Positions 53,605-61,191 of a DNA stretch of 64,000 bases are shown one piece after another. Position 1 is the stretch's first letter, and every line of letters starts with the position of its first letter. Origin of the DNA: Synechococcus sp. KORDI-49 (GTDB lineage Bacteria; Cyanobacteriota; Cyanobacteriia; PCC-6307; Cyanobiaceae). The stretch is taken from positions 1,119,163-1,183,162 of the forward strand of contig NZ_CP006270.1 in assembly GCF_000737575.1 (NCBI RefSeq). Direction: 5' to 3'. The translations under genes were made by a program, and so were the position numbers. The notes under the pieces are model-generated. The model did not search any database. It saw only the letters and a list, made by a program, of their open reading frames with translations, and was not told the origin of the DNA.

Positions 53605-54561
53605 ATGCTGGCACGTTGCCTCAGCGCCTCCCTGCAGGGCCTTGACGCCCGGCCGGTCACCGTCGAGGTGGACATGGCACCGGGGCTGCCGGGCATTCAG
53701 CTGGTGGGGCTGCCGGACAAGGCGATCCAGGAATCCCGCGAGCGGGTGCGCTCAGCCCTGCGCAACAGCGGCTTCCGGGGACCGCTGGTGCGGGTCGTGA
53801 TCAATCTGGCGCCGGCCGACCTGCGCAAGGAGGGCCCCGCCTTCGATCTGCCGATCGCCCTGGCACTGCTGGCCGCCAGCGGCCAGCTGGATCAGCCACG
53901 GCTGAGAAACATCTGGTGCGCCGGAGAACTGGGACTGGACGGCAGCCTGCGGCCCTGCCGCGGCGTGATCGCCTTGGCGGAACTGGCATCGGATCAGGGG
54001 GCCCGGGCCCTGATCGTGCCGCCGGCCAATGCCGAGGAAGCGGCCCTGATCCCGGAACTGACTGTCCTCAGCGCTCCTGACCTGCGCCAGGTGGTCGAGC
54101 AGCTGCAGCAGCGAGGCCCGCTGCTGCGCACGATGCCCCGCAGCACGGCCTTTGAGGCTCCCGAGCCGGAACCGCCTGCGCAACCCGGCGTGGAACAGAG
54201 CCTGGCCGCACGGGCTCTGGCTCTGGCAGCGGCGGGCGGCCATCACCTGCTGCTGGTGGGCCCCCCGGGCTGCGGCAAAACCCACCTGGCGCATCAGCTG
54301 CCCAGGCTGCTGCCGCCCCTCAGCCGGAGCGAAGCCCTCACCATCACGCGGATCCAATCGGTGGCCGGCCTGCTGCGCAATCCCGGCACCCTTCCCAGAA
54401 CACGGCCGTTCCGGGCGCCCCATCACAGCTGTACCGCCGCTGCACTGCTCGGCGGCGGCATCAGTCCGCAGCCGGGGGAGCTCAGCCTCGCCCACGGCGG
54501 CGTGCTGTTTCTCGACGAGGTATCTGATTCCAGTTTTTACCTACCACATCCCTTGCTATGA
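53605..54561 (+). pseudogene. comM: comM (yifB) truncated at Walker B by the inserted element
   Basis: ComM is the MCM-like helicase that promotes branch migration during natural transformation. The first 305 residues are intact: the LonC-like domain (MLARCLSASLQGLDARP, KEGPAFDLPIALALLAASG), Walker A LLVGPPGCGKTHLA and the run up to GGVLFLDE of Walker B. Homology stops at about 54519; the frame then runs 13 meaningless codons into AT-rich DNA and stops at 54561. The remaining roughly 200 residues of a normal ComM are missing from the window, so the gene should be inactive while the element is in place. Confidence 0.9.
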
Positions 54562-55736
54562 CTGGTCTTTACATCTCGTTATAGAGGTTGGTATTTGGTT
54601 GGTATTGGACGAAACCCTGATTTTGTCTCCCATTCAAACTCCGGTTCGCTCTGTCGCGAACTGATGTGTGTGAAAAATGGATGGACACTAGATATGGTGT
54701 GTTCTCATTCTTACCACCATATGTGGTGTTAGTTGGAGAAGAATACTAATCATTCATATCCAACTACTCAATCATCCACTACAAATCAGTCCTTTCATCA
54801 AAAGAAGAGAACCAATAACCTCTCAACTAATCATTCTTTCTCAACTCAACATCCAACATTTCCACAACCTTCTCCACATCCTCTGCGTCTGTAAGTAAAT
54901 CTACTCACTAACAACAGGCGCAAAGTCAGTATGAGCGGAGTATTGATTACACCAGAACTAACACCACTCAATCACGGCAGGACTTTTCCAGCGTGGTTGG
55001 TATGGATAAATGGATAAGTTGGTATCAACCTCTCTACTCTCACCAGATAACGCTGTAAGGGACGGAAGAACTATCAACCATCCAATCTATCTAACACATC
55101 CTATCGTTCAATACAGACGATTACAGACGCATCTGACGGACACACCAGTAAGTTCGACTAGATTGGTAATCTAACTCACCTTGCGTCAGCGTCCTTGGTG
55201 CGAAAAACGCGGAGGTGGGTAGAAATAATAAATAACACAAACTCACAAAGAGATATTGTTATCGACTCGCATACAAAGGAACACGCGTGCGGAAAAGCGC
55301 ACCCGGGTATAGGGAGGATTTTCGTCCTTGAGGCATCGATAATAGGGTTCACAAATTTTTATCATTTTTTATCGGGTTTACTGGGTTCTGACTACATAAA
55401 ACAAGGTAGATGAACAAACCCATACCAATAGTCCTAACAATAAAAACAGGCGCAAAGAGGATAAAAAACAGGTTCAAATCCCAGTAGATTGACCTCTATT
55501 CCTCGCCGCAGACAAACACTTGTAATGGTTGAGGTGAGATGGTTTCACGGGTTCTGATTGGGACTGAATATAGTCCTCAACAATATGTGTCTCCTTTTCA
55601 TTTAGAGTGATACCACTATAAAGGAGTTCGTGAAGGTATAAAGAGTATTTCATAGGTGGTTAGTAATGAGGTATTTATGACGAACAGGTAAGACAACACA
55701 GACGCACGGAAGGTGTGGATGTGTTGTCTATCCCTA
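54562..55736. other. left end of element, ~1.2 kb without convincing gene
   Basis: Five copies of the ACAG(A/G)CGCA word (54884, 54914, 55123, 55446, 55698). A hairpin GTGCG-GAAAAG-CGCAC lies near 55287-55302, followed by TATAGGGAGG at 55308-55317, which looks like the start of a T7-type promoter but lacks its upstream part. The 72-codon frame at 55195-55413 has no good start or composition. This may hold the element end, control signals or an RNA. Confidence 0.4.
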
Positions 55737-56276
55737 CTACTTGTTCTTACTGCGAAGACGATTACGGACATACTCCAAAGCGTCTCGTCGTGTCTTCTCC
55801 ATCTGTTCCCGCGCTTTCTTCACTTTGTTGCCGTAGTCCGTGCCGGAGTTAGAAATGAAGTGTTCGGCAACGGCAAGAGCGGTAGTAGCGAGTTGTCCCT
55901 TACCAACACCTTTCGCACTACCTTTGATTTTCTTACCTTTGTTGAACTTGGCGAGGTCTTTAGAAGAGTGAGCGGGACCACCCTTCTTCGCTCGCAACTT
56001 TGTGTCGTTGAACTCATCAACACCAGCGGAAGTAGTTCTGGCGATGTAGGTGCGTCTATTGCGAGTAGCGGTTTTATTCCTTGCCTTTGCGAGGTCTCGT
56101 TTCAGGTTCTTCAAACCATCCTTTATCCGTTTAGTTTCAAGGACAGGACTATTGGGTTTATTACCCTGCGCTTTGCGGATGTTGTTCTTTGGTTTAGTCA
56201 GGTTTGACTTACGGACATTATTGGAAGGTTTTGGTTTGCGTCCTGTTGGTTTGCGTTTGTTATATGGTTTAGACAT
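55737..56276 (-). CDS. very basic 179-aa protein
   Basis: Begins MSKPYNKRKPTGRKPKPSNN and is lysine/arginine-rich throughout, ending in a basic helix (EQMEKTRRDALEYVRNRLRSK). The first 50 residues look disordered. Probably binds nucleic acid; in a phage it could be an internal virion or DNA-condensing protein. It is the last gene of the minus-strand series, five bases after the next gene's stop. Confidence 0.7.
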   Translation of the reverse strand: MSKPYNKRKPTGRKPKPSNNVRKSNLTKPKNNIRKAQGNKPNSPVLETKRIKDGLKNLKRDLAKARNKTATRNRRTYIARTTSAGVDEFNDTKLRAKKGGPAHSSKDLAKFNKGKKIKGSAKGVGKGQLATTALAVAEHFISNSGTDYGNKVKKAREQMEKTRRDALEYVRNRLRSKNK

Positions 56277-56281
56277 AACTA

Positions 56282-56431
56282 TTAGAAGGTAAGGCGAGCG
56301 GAACCACCAGAGACAACAGGTTTAGGAGTAAAGGGTTGTCTTACTACTGGCGTGTTCTTTGGAATAACAGGCGCAGAGGTGGTTGCGTTTGTTTGAGTAG
56401 TTGTAGGGATACGGAGATTAGTTCGATTCAT
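56282..56431 (-). CDS. unknown 49-aa proline/threonine-rich protein
   Basis: MNRTNLRIPTTTQTNATTSA followed by PVIPKNTPVVRQPF. Low complexity and basic. Its start lies inside the 3' end of the upstream gene (14-bp overlap). It contains one copy of the repeated word, read as TSAPV. Confidence 0.5.
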   Translation of the reverse strand: MNRTNLRIPTTTQTNATTSAPVIPKNTPVVRQPFTPKPVVSGGSARLTF

Positions 56432-56570
56432 TATCAGTAGGTTGTTTGAGTTCTTTGGTTAGTTGGTTATGGAGTTGTTGTGAGAACTGAAAGAGTTCAT
56501 CTGCCTTTGAAGAAGGAAGATGTGATAGTTCCCTTATGAGTTCGTCATATCTGTCCTTATCAGTCATCAT
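56418..56570 (-). CDS. unknown 50-aa helical protein
   Basis: MMTDKDRYDELIRELSHLPS continues as an amphipathic helix (ADELFQFSQQLHNQLTKELK). A good ribosome site (CAGGAG) precedes the ATG, and the start overlaps the upstream stop, so it is part of the same operon. Confidence 0.6.
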   Translation of the reverse strand: MMTDKDRYDELIRELSHLPSSKADELFQFSQQLHNQLTKELKQPTDNESN

Positions 56571-56890
56571 TCACTCCTGCGTGTAACAGGATGTTCATCC
56601 CTATCAATAGGTAGATAGTCCAGCGAACCAATCCTGAACTTCATCGTTTGAAGAGTTGGAAAAGTATTGACTTCTATTGGTGGTTCACCTTCCAATCTCA
56701 TCGAAGGTGTCTCTTCGTAGATATTGATTACCTGACCTTTTTTTAGGTTCGTCAGTTGAACGACATTATCGGTAATGGTGTAGTCAGTAGTTTTTACACC
56801 ATCGACTTTGAGAACCAGTAAATCAGGGTTGAAAGGAATGGTGATTTCTAACTGAATAACTTCGGCGTCATAGGGTATCGTCGCTTTCAT
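56567..56890 (-). CDS. small protein with phage-fibre-N-terminus-like beta domain
   Basis: About 107 aa. Residues 10-60 (IPFNPDLLVLKVDGVKTTDY, TITDNVVQLTNLKKGQVINI) show the beta pattern 'x-V-x-V-D/N-G-V-x-x-x-D-Y ... V-x-L... G-x-x-I-x-I' found in N-terminal domains of T7-type tail fibres. Start at ATG 56890 (TTG 56896 possible), overlapping the upstream gene by 23 bp. A structural or adhesin role is inference. Confidence 0.55.
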   Translation of the reverse strand: MKATIPYDAEVIQLEITIPFNPDLLVLKVDGVKTTDYTITDNVVQLTNLKKGQVINIYEETPSMRLEGEPPIEVNTFPTLQTMKFRIGSLDYLPIDRDEHPVTRRSE

Positions 56891-57131
56891 CTTCAATAGT
56901 AGTAATGGTTATTTTGTGTCCATCCTCTAAAGGTTTATCCAGGACAACAACAGACGCAGAGAATAAAAAGTCAGTTGTTTCTGTATCGTTGATTAGAACC
57001 TTTACCTTGTGTCCTGATGGAATGGAGAATGGAACAATCCAGTTGCGGTAACGAAGGTTGTAACGCTGGTTAGGACTCGGATAAGGGAAGACAGGTTTAT
57101 TGATATATGAGATGGATGGATTATCAGTCAT
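56868..57131 (-). CDS. second small beta protein of the same style
   Basis: About 87 aa from ATG 57131. NWIVPFSIPSGHKVKVLIND, TETTDFLF and KPLEDGHKITITTIE repeat the fibre-like beta pattern of the following gene. The two neighbours may have arisen by duplication and could form one structure. No strong ribosome site. The 280 bp upstream hold two facing copies of the repeated word. Confidence 0.5.
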   Translation of the reverse strand: MTDNPSISYINKPVFPYPSPNQRYNLRYRNWIVPFSIPSGHKVKVLINDTETTDFLFSASVVVLDKPLEDGHKITITTIEDESDDTL

Positions 57132-57314
57132 ACAGGAAATCGAGTAGATGTTCGTAGTCGTCCAGTAGTGGGAAATAAACAACACCCAAAAGAGATGAGA
57201 GTCGATAGTAATACAACATTTGATTGATTAGATAAAAGGAAGTAAGAGGAGTTCAACCTCAATACATTTGAGTTCCACCCTTACTCAAAAATAGTCAGCG
57301 GACACTTCCGAAGG

Positions 57315-57348
57315 ACAGACGCAGAGGATGTAAAAGAACTGCGCCTGT
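57315..57348 (-). repeat. hairpin made of two facing repeated words
   Basis: ACAGACGCAG (57315) faces CTGCGCCTGT (57339-57348) across 14 bases, in the gap between the genes at 57131 and 57411. In minus-strand RNA the stem pairs fully with one G-U. It may act as a terminator or processing site; no T run follows. Confidence 0.5.
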
Positions 57349-57410
57349 GTTGTCGAACTTTCCAGTGGGAAATCTATACTTGTTTAGTGTCGCAATAGAA
57401 CGACAATCAA

Positions 57411-57722
57411 TCAAAAACAATCCAGCGCGTCTTCATTACCACTCGCCAACATTTGAGCGGCGTGAGATTCCCAACCAGTCAAAGGACTATCTTCACCAAC
57501 AGACGCAAGGTAATCTTTGACTTCACCAGATGAACCTTCTTCAATACCTTGTGATTTACCAGATGTCCTAACTGGTTTCATATAGTTAGGTGGTGGTTCC
57601 GGTTTATTCATCGGTTTCTTTCTCGTCACATTCGTTGGTTGATTTAGAGGTTGTTCAACACGAAGACGAGAGGAGAGTGGTTTGTATTGTTTGTAGTTGG
57701 ATGAGTAAGGATGGTTCGTCAT
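57411..57722 (-). CDS. unknown 103-aa protein
   Basis: ATG 57722 (MTNHPYSSNYKQYKPLSSR) lies one base after the upstream stop. The N-terminal half is basic and proline-rich (KKPMNKPEPPPNYMKPVR), the C-terminal half acidic (GEVKDYLASVGEDSPLTGWE). Probably a flexible adaptor. Not recognised. Confidence 0.55.
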   Translation of the reverse strand: MTNHPYSSNYKQYKPLSSRLRVEQPLNQPTNVTRKKPMNKPEPPPNYMKPVRTSGKSQGIEEGSSGEVKDYLASVGEDSPLTGWESHAAQMLASGNEDALDCF

Positions 57723-57723
57723 C

Positions 57724-58107
57724 TCACTTACAATCCTCTTCCGACTTACTCCACGAATAATCGCAGTAATGGGAACACGCCTCAATAATCTCCTCTTTGG
57801 TAATCAGTTCTACTCCTAATACATTTTGGAGTTTGAGAGCGATATTGAGATTCATACTATCGCGAGAGTTGATGATGTCGCTGAACACAAGGTTGGAGAA
57901 ACCAAGTTTCACATCCAGTTCATTCATCCCACCATATGAAGTAGAGACGGCGAGTCCTCCTCTACCGACACTCTCTGCGGGTTGTAGGGAGTTCTTCCGA
58001 GCGTAATAAGAATCCTTTACCGCTTTTCGTTGTTCGTTAGTGAGTCGGATGCGAGCGGAGAGAAGGATAGGCAAAGGGTTATCAACCCATTTATTTGAAT
58101 AAGTCAT
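57724..58107 (-). CDS. unknown 127-aa protein, possible HTH
   Basis: The C-terminal half (FSDIINSRDSMNLNIALKLQ, NVLGVELITKEEIIEACSHY) has the helix pattern of XRE-type DNA-binding domains, with a usual 'LGV' turn. The N-terminal half is basic (RIRLTNEQRKAVKDSYYARK). It could regulate the element, but the match is by eye. Start ATG 58107; TTG 58116 is possible. Confidence 0.5.
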   Translation of the reverse strand: MTYSNKWVDNPLPILLSARIRLTNEQRKAVKDSYYARKNSLQPAESVGRGGLAVSTSYGGMNELDVKLGFSNLVFSDIINSRDSMNLNIALKLQNVLGVELITKEEIIEACSHYCDYSWSKSEEDCK

Positions 58108-58155
58108 ATCAGTCAAAAAGGTAATAATAATGAATACTTTGTATATTATAAATAT

Positions 58156-58172
58156 GGAGTTGTTGATACTCC
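58156..58172 (+). promoter_or_regulatory. AT-rich promoter-like region and hairpin for plus-strand gene
   Basis: TTTGTATATTATAAATATGG (58138 onward) is the kind of AT-rich -10 region used by host sigma-70 polymerase. Immediately after it GGAGT-TGTTGAT-ACTCC forms a small hairpin. Downstream are AAAGGAGG (58204) and the two plus-strand frames. Confidence 0.4.
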
Positions 58173-58212
58173 AAAGACAAGAATAGGATGCGATAACTAC
58201 ATCAAAGGAGGA

Positions 58213-58290
58213 ATGTGTCTGATTACCTTGAAAGAGTCAATCGGTAATCTCTATGAATCCTCCACCTCAAAATCTGCGCTACACATTTGA
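58213..58290 (+). CDS. possible 25-aa leader peptide
   Basis: Strong ribosome site AAAGGAGG five bases before the ATG. MCLITLKESIGNLYESSTSK and five more residues, then stop. It overlaps the start of the conserved 59-aa frame in another reading frame. That frame lacks its own ribosome site, so translation may be coupled to this leader. Confidence 0.35.
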   Translation: MCLITLKESIGNLYESSTSKSALHI

Positions 58291-58432
58291 TTTCCTAAAC
58301 AAGGGAGATATCGACTATGTGTTTCAACATCTCAATCACCTGTTAGAGGAAGGTAGATATGATGACGCAAGAGCGTTTGAGGAGGAATACACAGAAGACA
58401 TAGATACAGAGACATTCTCTAAAATGTTATAA
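58253..58432 (+). CDS. 59-aa homologue of a host island gene
   Basis: MNPPPQNLRYTFDFLNKGDI, then DYVFQHLNHLLEEGRYDDAR and AFEEEY. Aligned with the host gene at 34275-34448, most of about 48 residues are identical or similar without gaps. It is on the plus strand, against the main gene direction, so it is probably transcribed separately. Homology across the GC divide proves shared ancestry; the role is unknown. It overlaps the neighbouring minus-strand gene by six bases. Confidence 0.7.
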   Translation: MNPPPQNLRYTFDFLNKGDIDYVFQHLNHLLEEGRYDDARAFEEEYTEDIDTETFSKML

Positions 58433-58753
58433 GTTCTGTGATTTCAAAGATTTCGGTTTAGGGATTTTGATGTTGGAAGGTCTGTTAGATACACCGCGCT
58501 TACGCAAGTCCTCTTTGATTACCTTCTCCATCTCATCAGTCATTTCCACAGGCGCGGAGTCAGGTTCCGTAGATTCCTCTGCGTCTGTGTTTGGAAGTGG
58601 TTCCAATACATACTTACGGCGTGGTTCTGTCTGTTGGTTACGCTGATACTCTCGCTTACGAAAGTCCGTATCCTCCATATTTACCCACTCACCGCCTACG
58701 TTAGTTTCAACCTTGAGAAATGATTTCTCATCAATCGGATGTATCGGCATCAT
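58427..58753 (-). CDS. unknown 108-aa protein
   Basis: MMPIHPIDEKSFLKVETNVG begins a charged, largely disordered protein with an acidic centre (NTDAEESTEPDSAPVEM, where TDAE and SAPVE come from two facing repeated words) and a basic tail (KIPKPKSLKSQNL). Start overlaps the upstream stop. Confidence 0.55.
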   Translation of the reverse strand: MMPIHPIDEKSFLKVETNVGGEWVNMEDTDFRKREYQRNQQTEPRRKYVLEPLPNTDAEESTEPDSAPVEMTDEMEKVIKEDLRKRGVSNRPSNIKIPKPKSLKSQNL

Positions 58754-59127
58754 CCTCTCCTCGCCATTCCAGTAGGTGCGTTAATCTTCTTTCCTGCGAC
58801 TTTGACGCCAGACAAGTTAGAAGGTGCGGAGATGAGAGGTTGTCCTACATTCGACTCTAGGAACATCTCTTGGATTTTAGACAACAGAAACTCTTTTACA
58901 CTTTGGTTTTTTACAGACGCCATTCTCGTAAGTTGTGCGTTTTCACTACCGGACAAGGTAAGAGTAATCTTCGCTGGTTTGAGTTCCTTGATTGCCGTCT
59001 CTGTTGCCTCTTTCTCCACATCCGTAGATGGTTTTAGAACATCAGAGTTTAGAAGTTGAGTGAGAGTTTCTTCATCACTCAAATCAAGTTCGGGTGTATT
59101 TTCATTATTGTTGTGATTTAGTTTCAT
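58750..59127 (-). CDS. possible ribbon-helix-helix DNA-binding protein
   Basis: 125 aa. Residues 52-90 (KITLTLSGSENAQLTRMASV, KNQSVKEFLLSKIQEMF) have the strand-helix-helix pattern of CopG/Arc-type domains. The N-terminal 50 residues are acidic and the C-terminus is basic (GVKVAGKKINAPTGMARRG). It may bind operator or word sites in the element. Tentative. Confidence 0.5.
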   Translation of the reverse strand: MKLNHNNNENTPELDLSDEETLTQLLNSDVLKPSTDVEKEATETAIKELKPAKITLTLSGSENAQLTRMASVKNQSVKEFLLSKIQEMFLESNVGQPLISAPSNLSGVKVAGKKINAPTGMARRG

Positions 59128-59220
59128 TATTCAGTCGTGTAAAGATTAGATAAGTTGAGTAGTTTCGGGACACAGGTAATGTTTTGCCTCACTACATTAC
59201 AAACAACTAATAATAAGAAG

Positions 59221-59367
59221 ATGGTTGTAAATCCATCAACCGAATATCAGATAAACATTATTAAGGCAAAATCTGCGGATACGGAAGAGGAGTATCAGAA
59301 ATACCTGTCCATCGCTATCCACTTTTTAGAAAAGATAGAAGAACATAAACTAAAAGAAGTTTCCTAA
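59221..59367 (+). CDS. unknown 48-aa helical protein on the plus strand
   Basis: MVVNPSTEYQINIIKAKSAD then a lysine/glutamate helix (EEYQKYLSIAIHFLEKIEEH). A purine-rich ATAATAAGAAG precedes the ATG. It converges with the next gene, overlapping its stop by four bases. Like the 58.3 kb gene it opposes the main operon. Confidence 0.5.
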   Translation: MVVNPSTEYQINIIKAKSADTEEEYQKYLSIAIHFLEKIEEHKLKEVS

Positions 59368-60041
59368 TCTCTGATTAGTTGTTCATAATAAGGTTTGAGT
59401 TGCGCTGGTGAATAGCGTTCCAATAGTTCTCCTATCGCTTGAGATTGGTCTATTTCGCCTCTATGAAATCGAGCGGTTTGGTGAGCGATAGCGGAAAAGA
59501 TAGGATTAGATTCCTTGTATTCAACCGCCTGTTCCATCCAAGAGAGAGCGACTTCATCACCGCCTGATTCCTGTGAGTTCAGGTAATCAACGGCAGAATC
59601 AATCTCATCTTGTGAAACATTCTCTGCGTCTGTTAGTTCTTCTTCAACAGGCGCAACTGAAGATTGGGAACGATACTCTTCAACAAGTTCCTCAATCAAA
59701 GGGACATAGTTCCCGTAATCACCACTATCTATTTTATTGTTGAAATCAAGGATATATTCAGGTGATTTGTTATCCCTTGCGTAGGCGAGAGCGTCCATCA
59801 AATCAGGGTATGCCTGCGTCAAGGCGATAACATACTCTGCGTCATTATCAGGTTGATAATCTTCATCCTGTTGTAGGTCTCGCTCTTCAATCAAATACTG
59901 GCGCTGTCCTGTTGCCTCATCCTCTTGATAAGGACTTTCATAACTTCCACCAGAGCGTCCTACAGAGACACTCCCATTATTCACATCATAAGTTCCATCA
60001 TCATTGATTGATGGACTAAAAGTCATCGGTCTGTTCGGCAT
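59364..60041 (-). CDS. acidic 225-aa protein, possibly scaffold-like
   Basis: Strongly acidic, with a G/S-rich N-terminus and helical blocks. The block YPDLMDALAYARDNKSPEYI plus LDFNNKIDSGDYGNYVPLIE resembles the helical repeat of phage capsid scaffolding proteins ('...A-x-x-N-x-x-x-x-x-I-x-x-F-N-x-x-x-D-S-G-D...'). A second helical block ends in LLERYSPAQLKPYYEQLIRD. Two facing repeated words are read as APVEEE and LTDAEN. Identification is tentative. Confidence 0.5.
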   Translation of the reverse strand: MPNRPMTFSPSINDDGTYDVNNGSVSVGRSGGSYESPYQEDEATGQRQYLIEERDLQQDEDYQPDNDAEYVIALTQAYPDLMDALAYARDNKSPEYILDFNNKIDSGDYGNYVPLIEELVEEYRSQSSVAPVEEELTDAENVSQDEIDSAVDYLNSQESGGDEVALSWMEQAVEYKESNPIFSAIAHQTARFHRGEIDQSQAIGELLERYSPAQLKPYYEQLIRD

Positions 60042-60106
60042 AGTAAATCTCAGTTCAAATCAATCACATCAGTATTATTCCTAATATGAAAGGTATAGTT
60101 TTTAGA

Positions 60107-60148
60107 AGGTAGATAGGCAAACCCACAAGCGAATGGAAACCTATCTAC
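60107..60148. repeat. perfect 10-bp inverted repeat
   Basis: GGTAGATAGG (60107-60116) and CCTATCTACC (60139-60148) with a 22-base loop. A second stem, GTTAGG / CCTAAC, follows near 60162-60186. Both lie between the genes at 60041 and 60354 and could end transcripts, be processed, or bind a protein. Confidence 0.6.
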
Positions 60149-60210
60149 CACCGGAAAGAAGTTAGGCACAACATATAAAACCTAACCACAAAAGTAGAGA
60201 ACTAATAACA

Positions 60211-60333
60211 TCAGGCAAAAAGAACTAAATACCTACTGACGGCGTTATTAGTAAGAAGTGTTGAGTTGAGTTTATCGACTTCCTCAAATGGTCGTCCATC
60301 TTCACTACTAGAAGAACTATCTTTTAGAGACAT
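60211..60333 (-). CDS. possible 40-aa protein
   Basis: MSLKDSSSSSEDGRPFEEVD then KLNSTLLTNNAVSRYLVLFA. It lies in the direction of the operon, 20 bases after the upstream stop, but has no clear ribosome site. Confidence 0.35.
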   Translation of the reverse strand: MSLKDSSSSSEDGRPFEEVDKLNSTLLTNNAVSRYLVLFA

Positions 60334-60353
60334 AAGGTTCTTTGGTCTGTTAG

Positions 60354-60854
60354 TCAGAAGTCAATATCAAACGGACTATCTGGATTCTCCTCTTCCTCTA
60401 TCTGAAACTGCGTGCGTCTGTCTTCTTCGTAGAAATCAAGATAATCAATATTGAAGAGAACACTTCCATTATCAAGGTCTCGAAAATGTCCAGATACACT
60501 TACCTTCCGATTTGGTAGATAGTCAGGATATTCAACATCAATATTTAGTTTCGGTGGAAAGAGTTGAGAGGCGACAATCAGACCTTTTCGTGTCTCATAT
60601 TGTTTAGTCGCCACCTTGCGAGAATAAGAGGACTTCAACATATCCACTAACATCAGCGACTTCTCACCAACCTCCATAAATAGTTGATGGTCATTCATAG
60701 TAAGTGGAATATAGGTAGAGACGAACTCGTTATTACTATTAGGTTTCAGAAGGTAATCCGCATCCTGTAATATCGCCTCGAACCTTATTTGTGTTTCGCT
60801 CGGTTCTAGAAGTGTTTCCTCCTGATAAAGAGGTTCATTTTGATAAGTCATCAT
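60354..60854 (-). CDS. possible single-stranded DNA-binding protein
   Basis: 166 aa. A beta-rich centre (LNIDVEYPDYLPNRKVSVSG, HFRDLDNGSVLFNIDYLDFY) could form an OB fold. The end is an acidic tail finishing in phenylalanine (EEEENPDSPFDIDF), the signature of SSB-type proteins including T7 gp2.5. In many T7-like phages the ssb gene lies soon after the RNA polymerase gene, as here. The fold is not proven by eye. Confidence 0.5.
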   Translation of the reverse strand: MMTYQNEPLYQEETLLEPSETQIRFEAILQDADYLLKPNSNNEFVSTYIPLTMNDHQLFMEVGEKSLMLVDMLKSSYSRKVATKQYETRKGLIVASQLFPPKLNIDVEYPDYLPNRKVSVSGHFRDLDNGSVLFNIDYLDFYEEDRRTQFQIEEEENPDSPFDIDF

Positions 60855-60888
60855 AAGTCAGTATCATTCAGTTTATTCACTCAAATCA

Positions 60889-61191
60889 TCAGACACACAA
60901 TACGGCGTCATCACCATAGGTTTCAGCGAACCTTTTCACAACACTAATAAGGTTGCGTTCTTCATTCTGTTCTTTGATTCCTACTACTCGATTCACTTGA
61001 AGTGATTGAGGAATCGCAGAGTTATAACCAGAGTTGATAGAGGCAATCCGTTTCGCTGGATTGTTCGCTTGTCCTATACAGAATCGTCCGTCGTGGAGTT
61101 GAACCACGAAGACATAATCTGCGGTGTATTTCTTTTCTTGTCGCTGATGGGTGGTTGATGATGTAGCGGAAACAAAAGAAGTATTCATCAA
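60889..61191 (-). CDS. GIY-YIG-like protein
   Basis: 100 aa. ADYVFVVQLHDGRFCIGQAN followed by NPAKRIASINSGYNS matches the first half of a GIY-YIG domain (Y-V-x-x-L, then x-C-I-G-x-x-x-x-P-x-x-R-I). Later parts (RVVGIKEQNEERNLISVVKR) fit the domain's helix with the catalytic glutamate. Might be a small homing or phage nuclease, or an inactive relative. Confidence 0.6.
   Translation of the reverse strand: MMNTSFVSATSSTTHQRQEKKYTADYVFVVQLHDGRFCIGQANNPAKRIASINSGYNSAIPQSLQVNRVVGIKEQNEERNLISVVKRFAETYGDDAVLCV

Noticed and set aside
55308-55317. TATAGGGAGG as a true T7-class promoter
   Set aside because: Only the initiation core matches; the upstream recognition part differs from T7 and from the tandem repeats at 61.5 kb. 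Mentioned only as a weak signal.
55195-55413. 72-aa plus-strand frame in the element's left end
   Set aside because: TTG start without ribosome site, mixed composition, overlaps hairpin and repeated sequence; not supported as a gene.
55467-55492. tRNA-like T arm (GGTTCAAATCC)
   Set aside because: The flanking bases do not pair into a T stem and no acceptor, D or anticodon arms can be drawn.
55713-56207. 164-aa plus-strand frame
   Set aside because: Antisense to the basic protein gene; leucine/serine/phenylalanine-rich translation is what the reverse of a lysine-rich gene gives.
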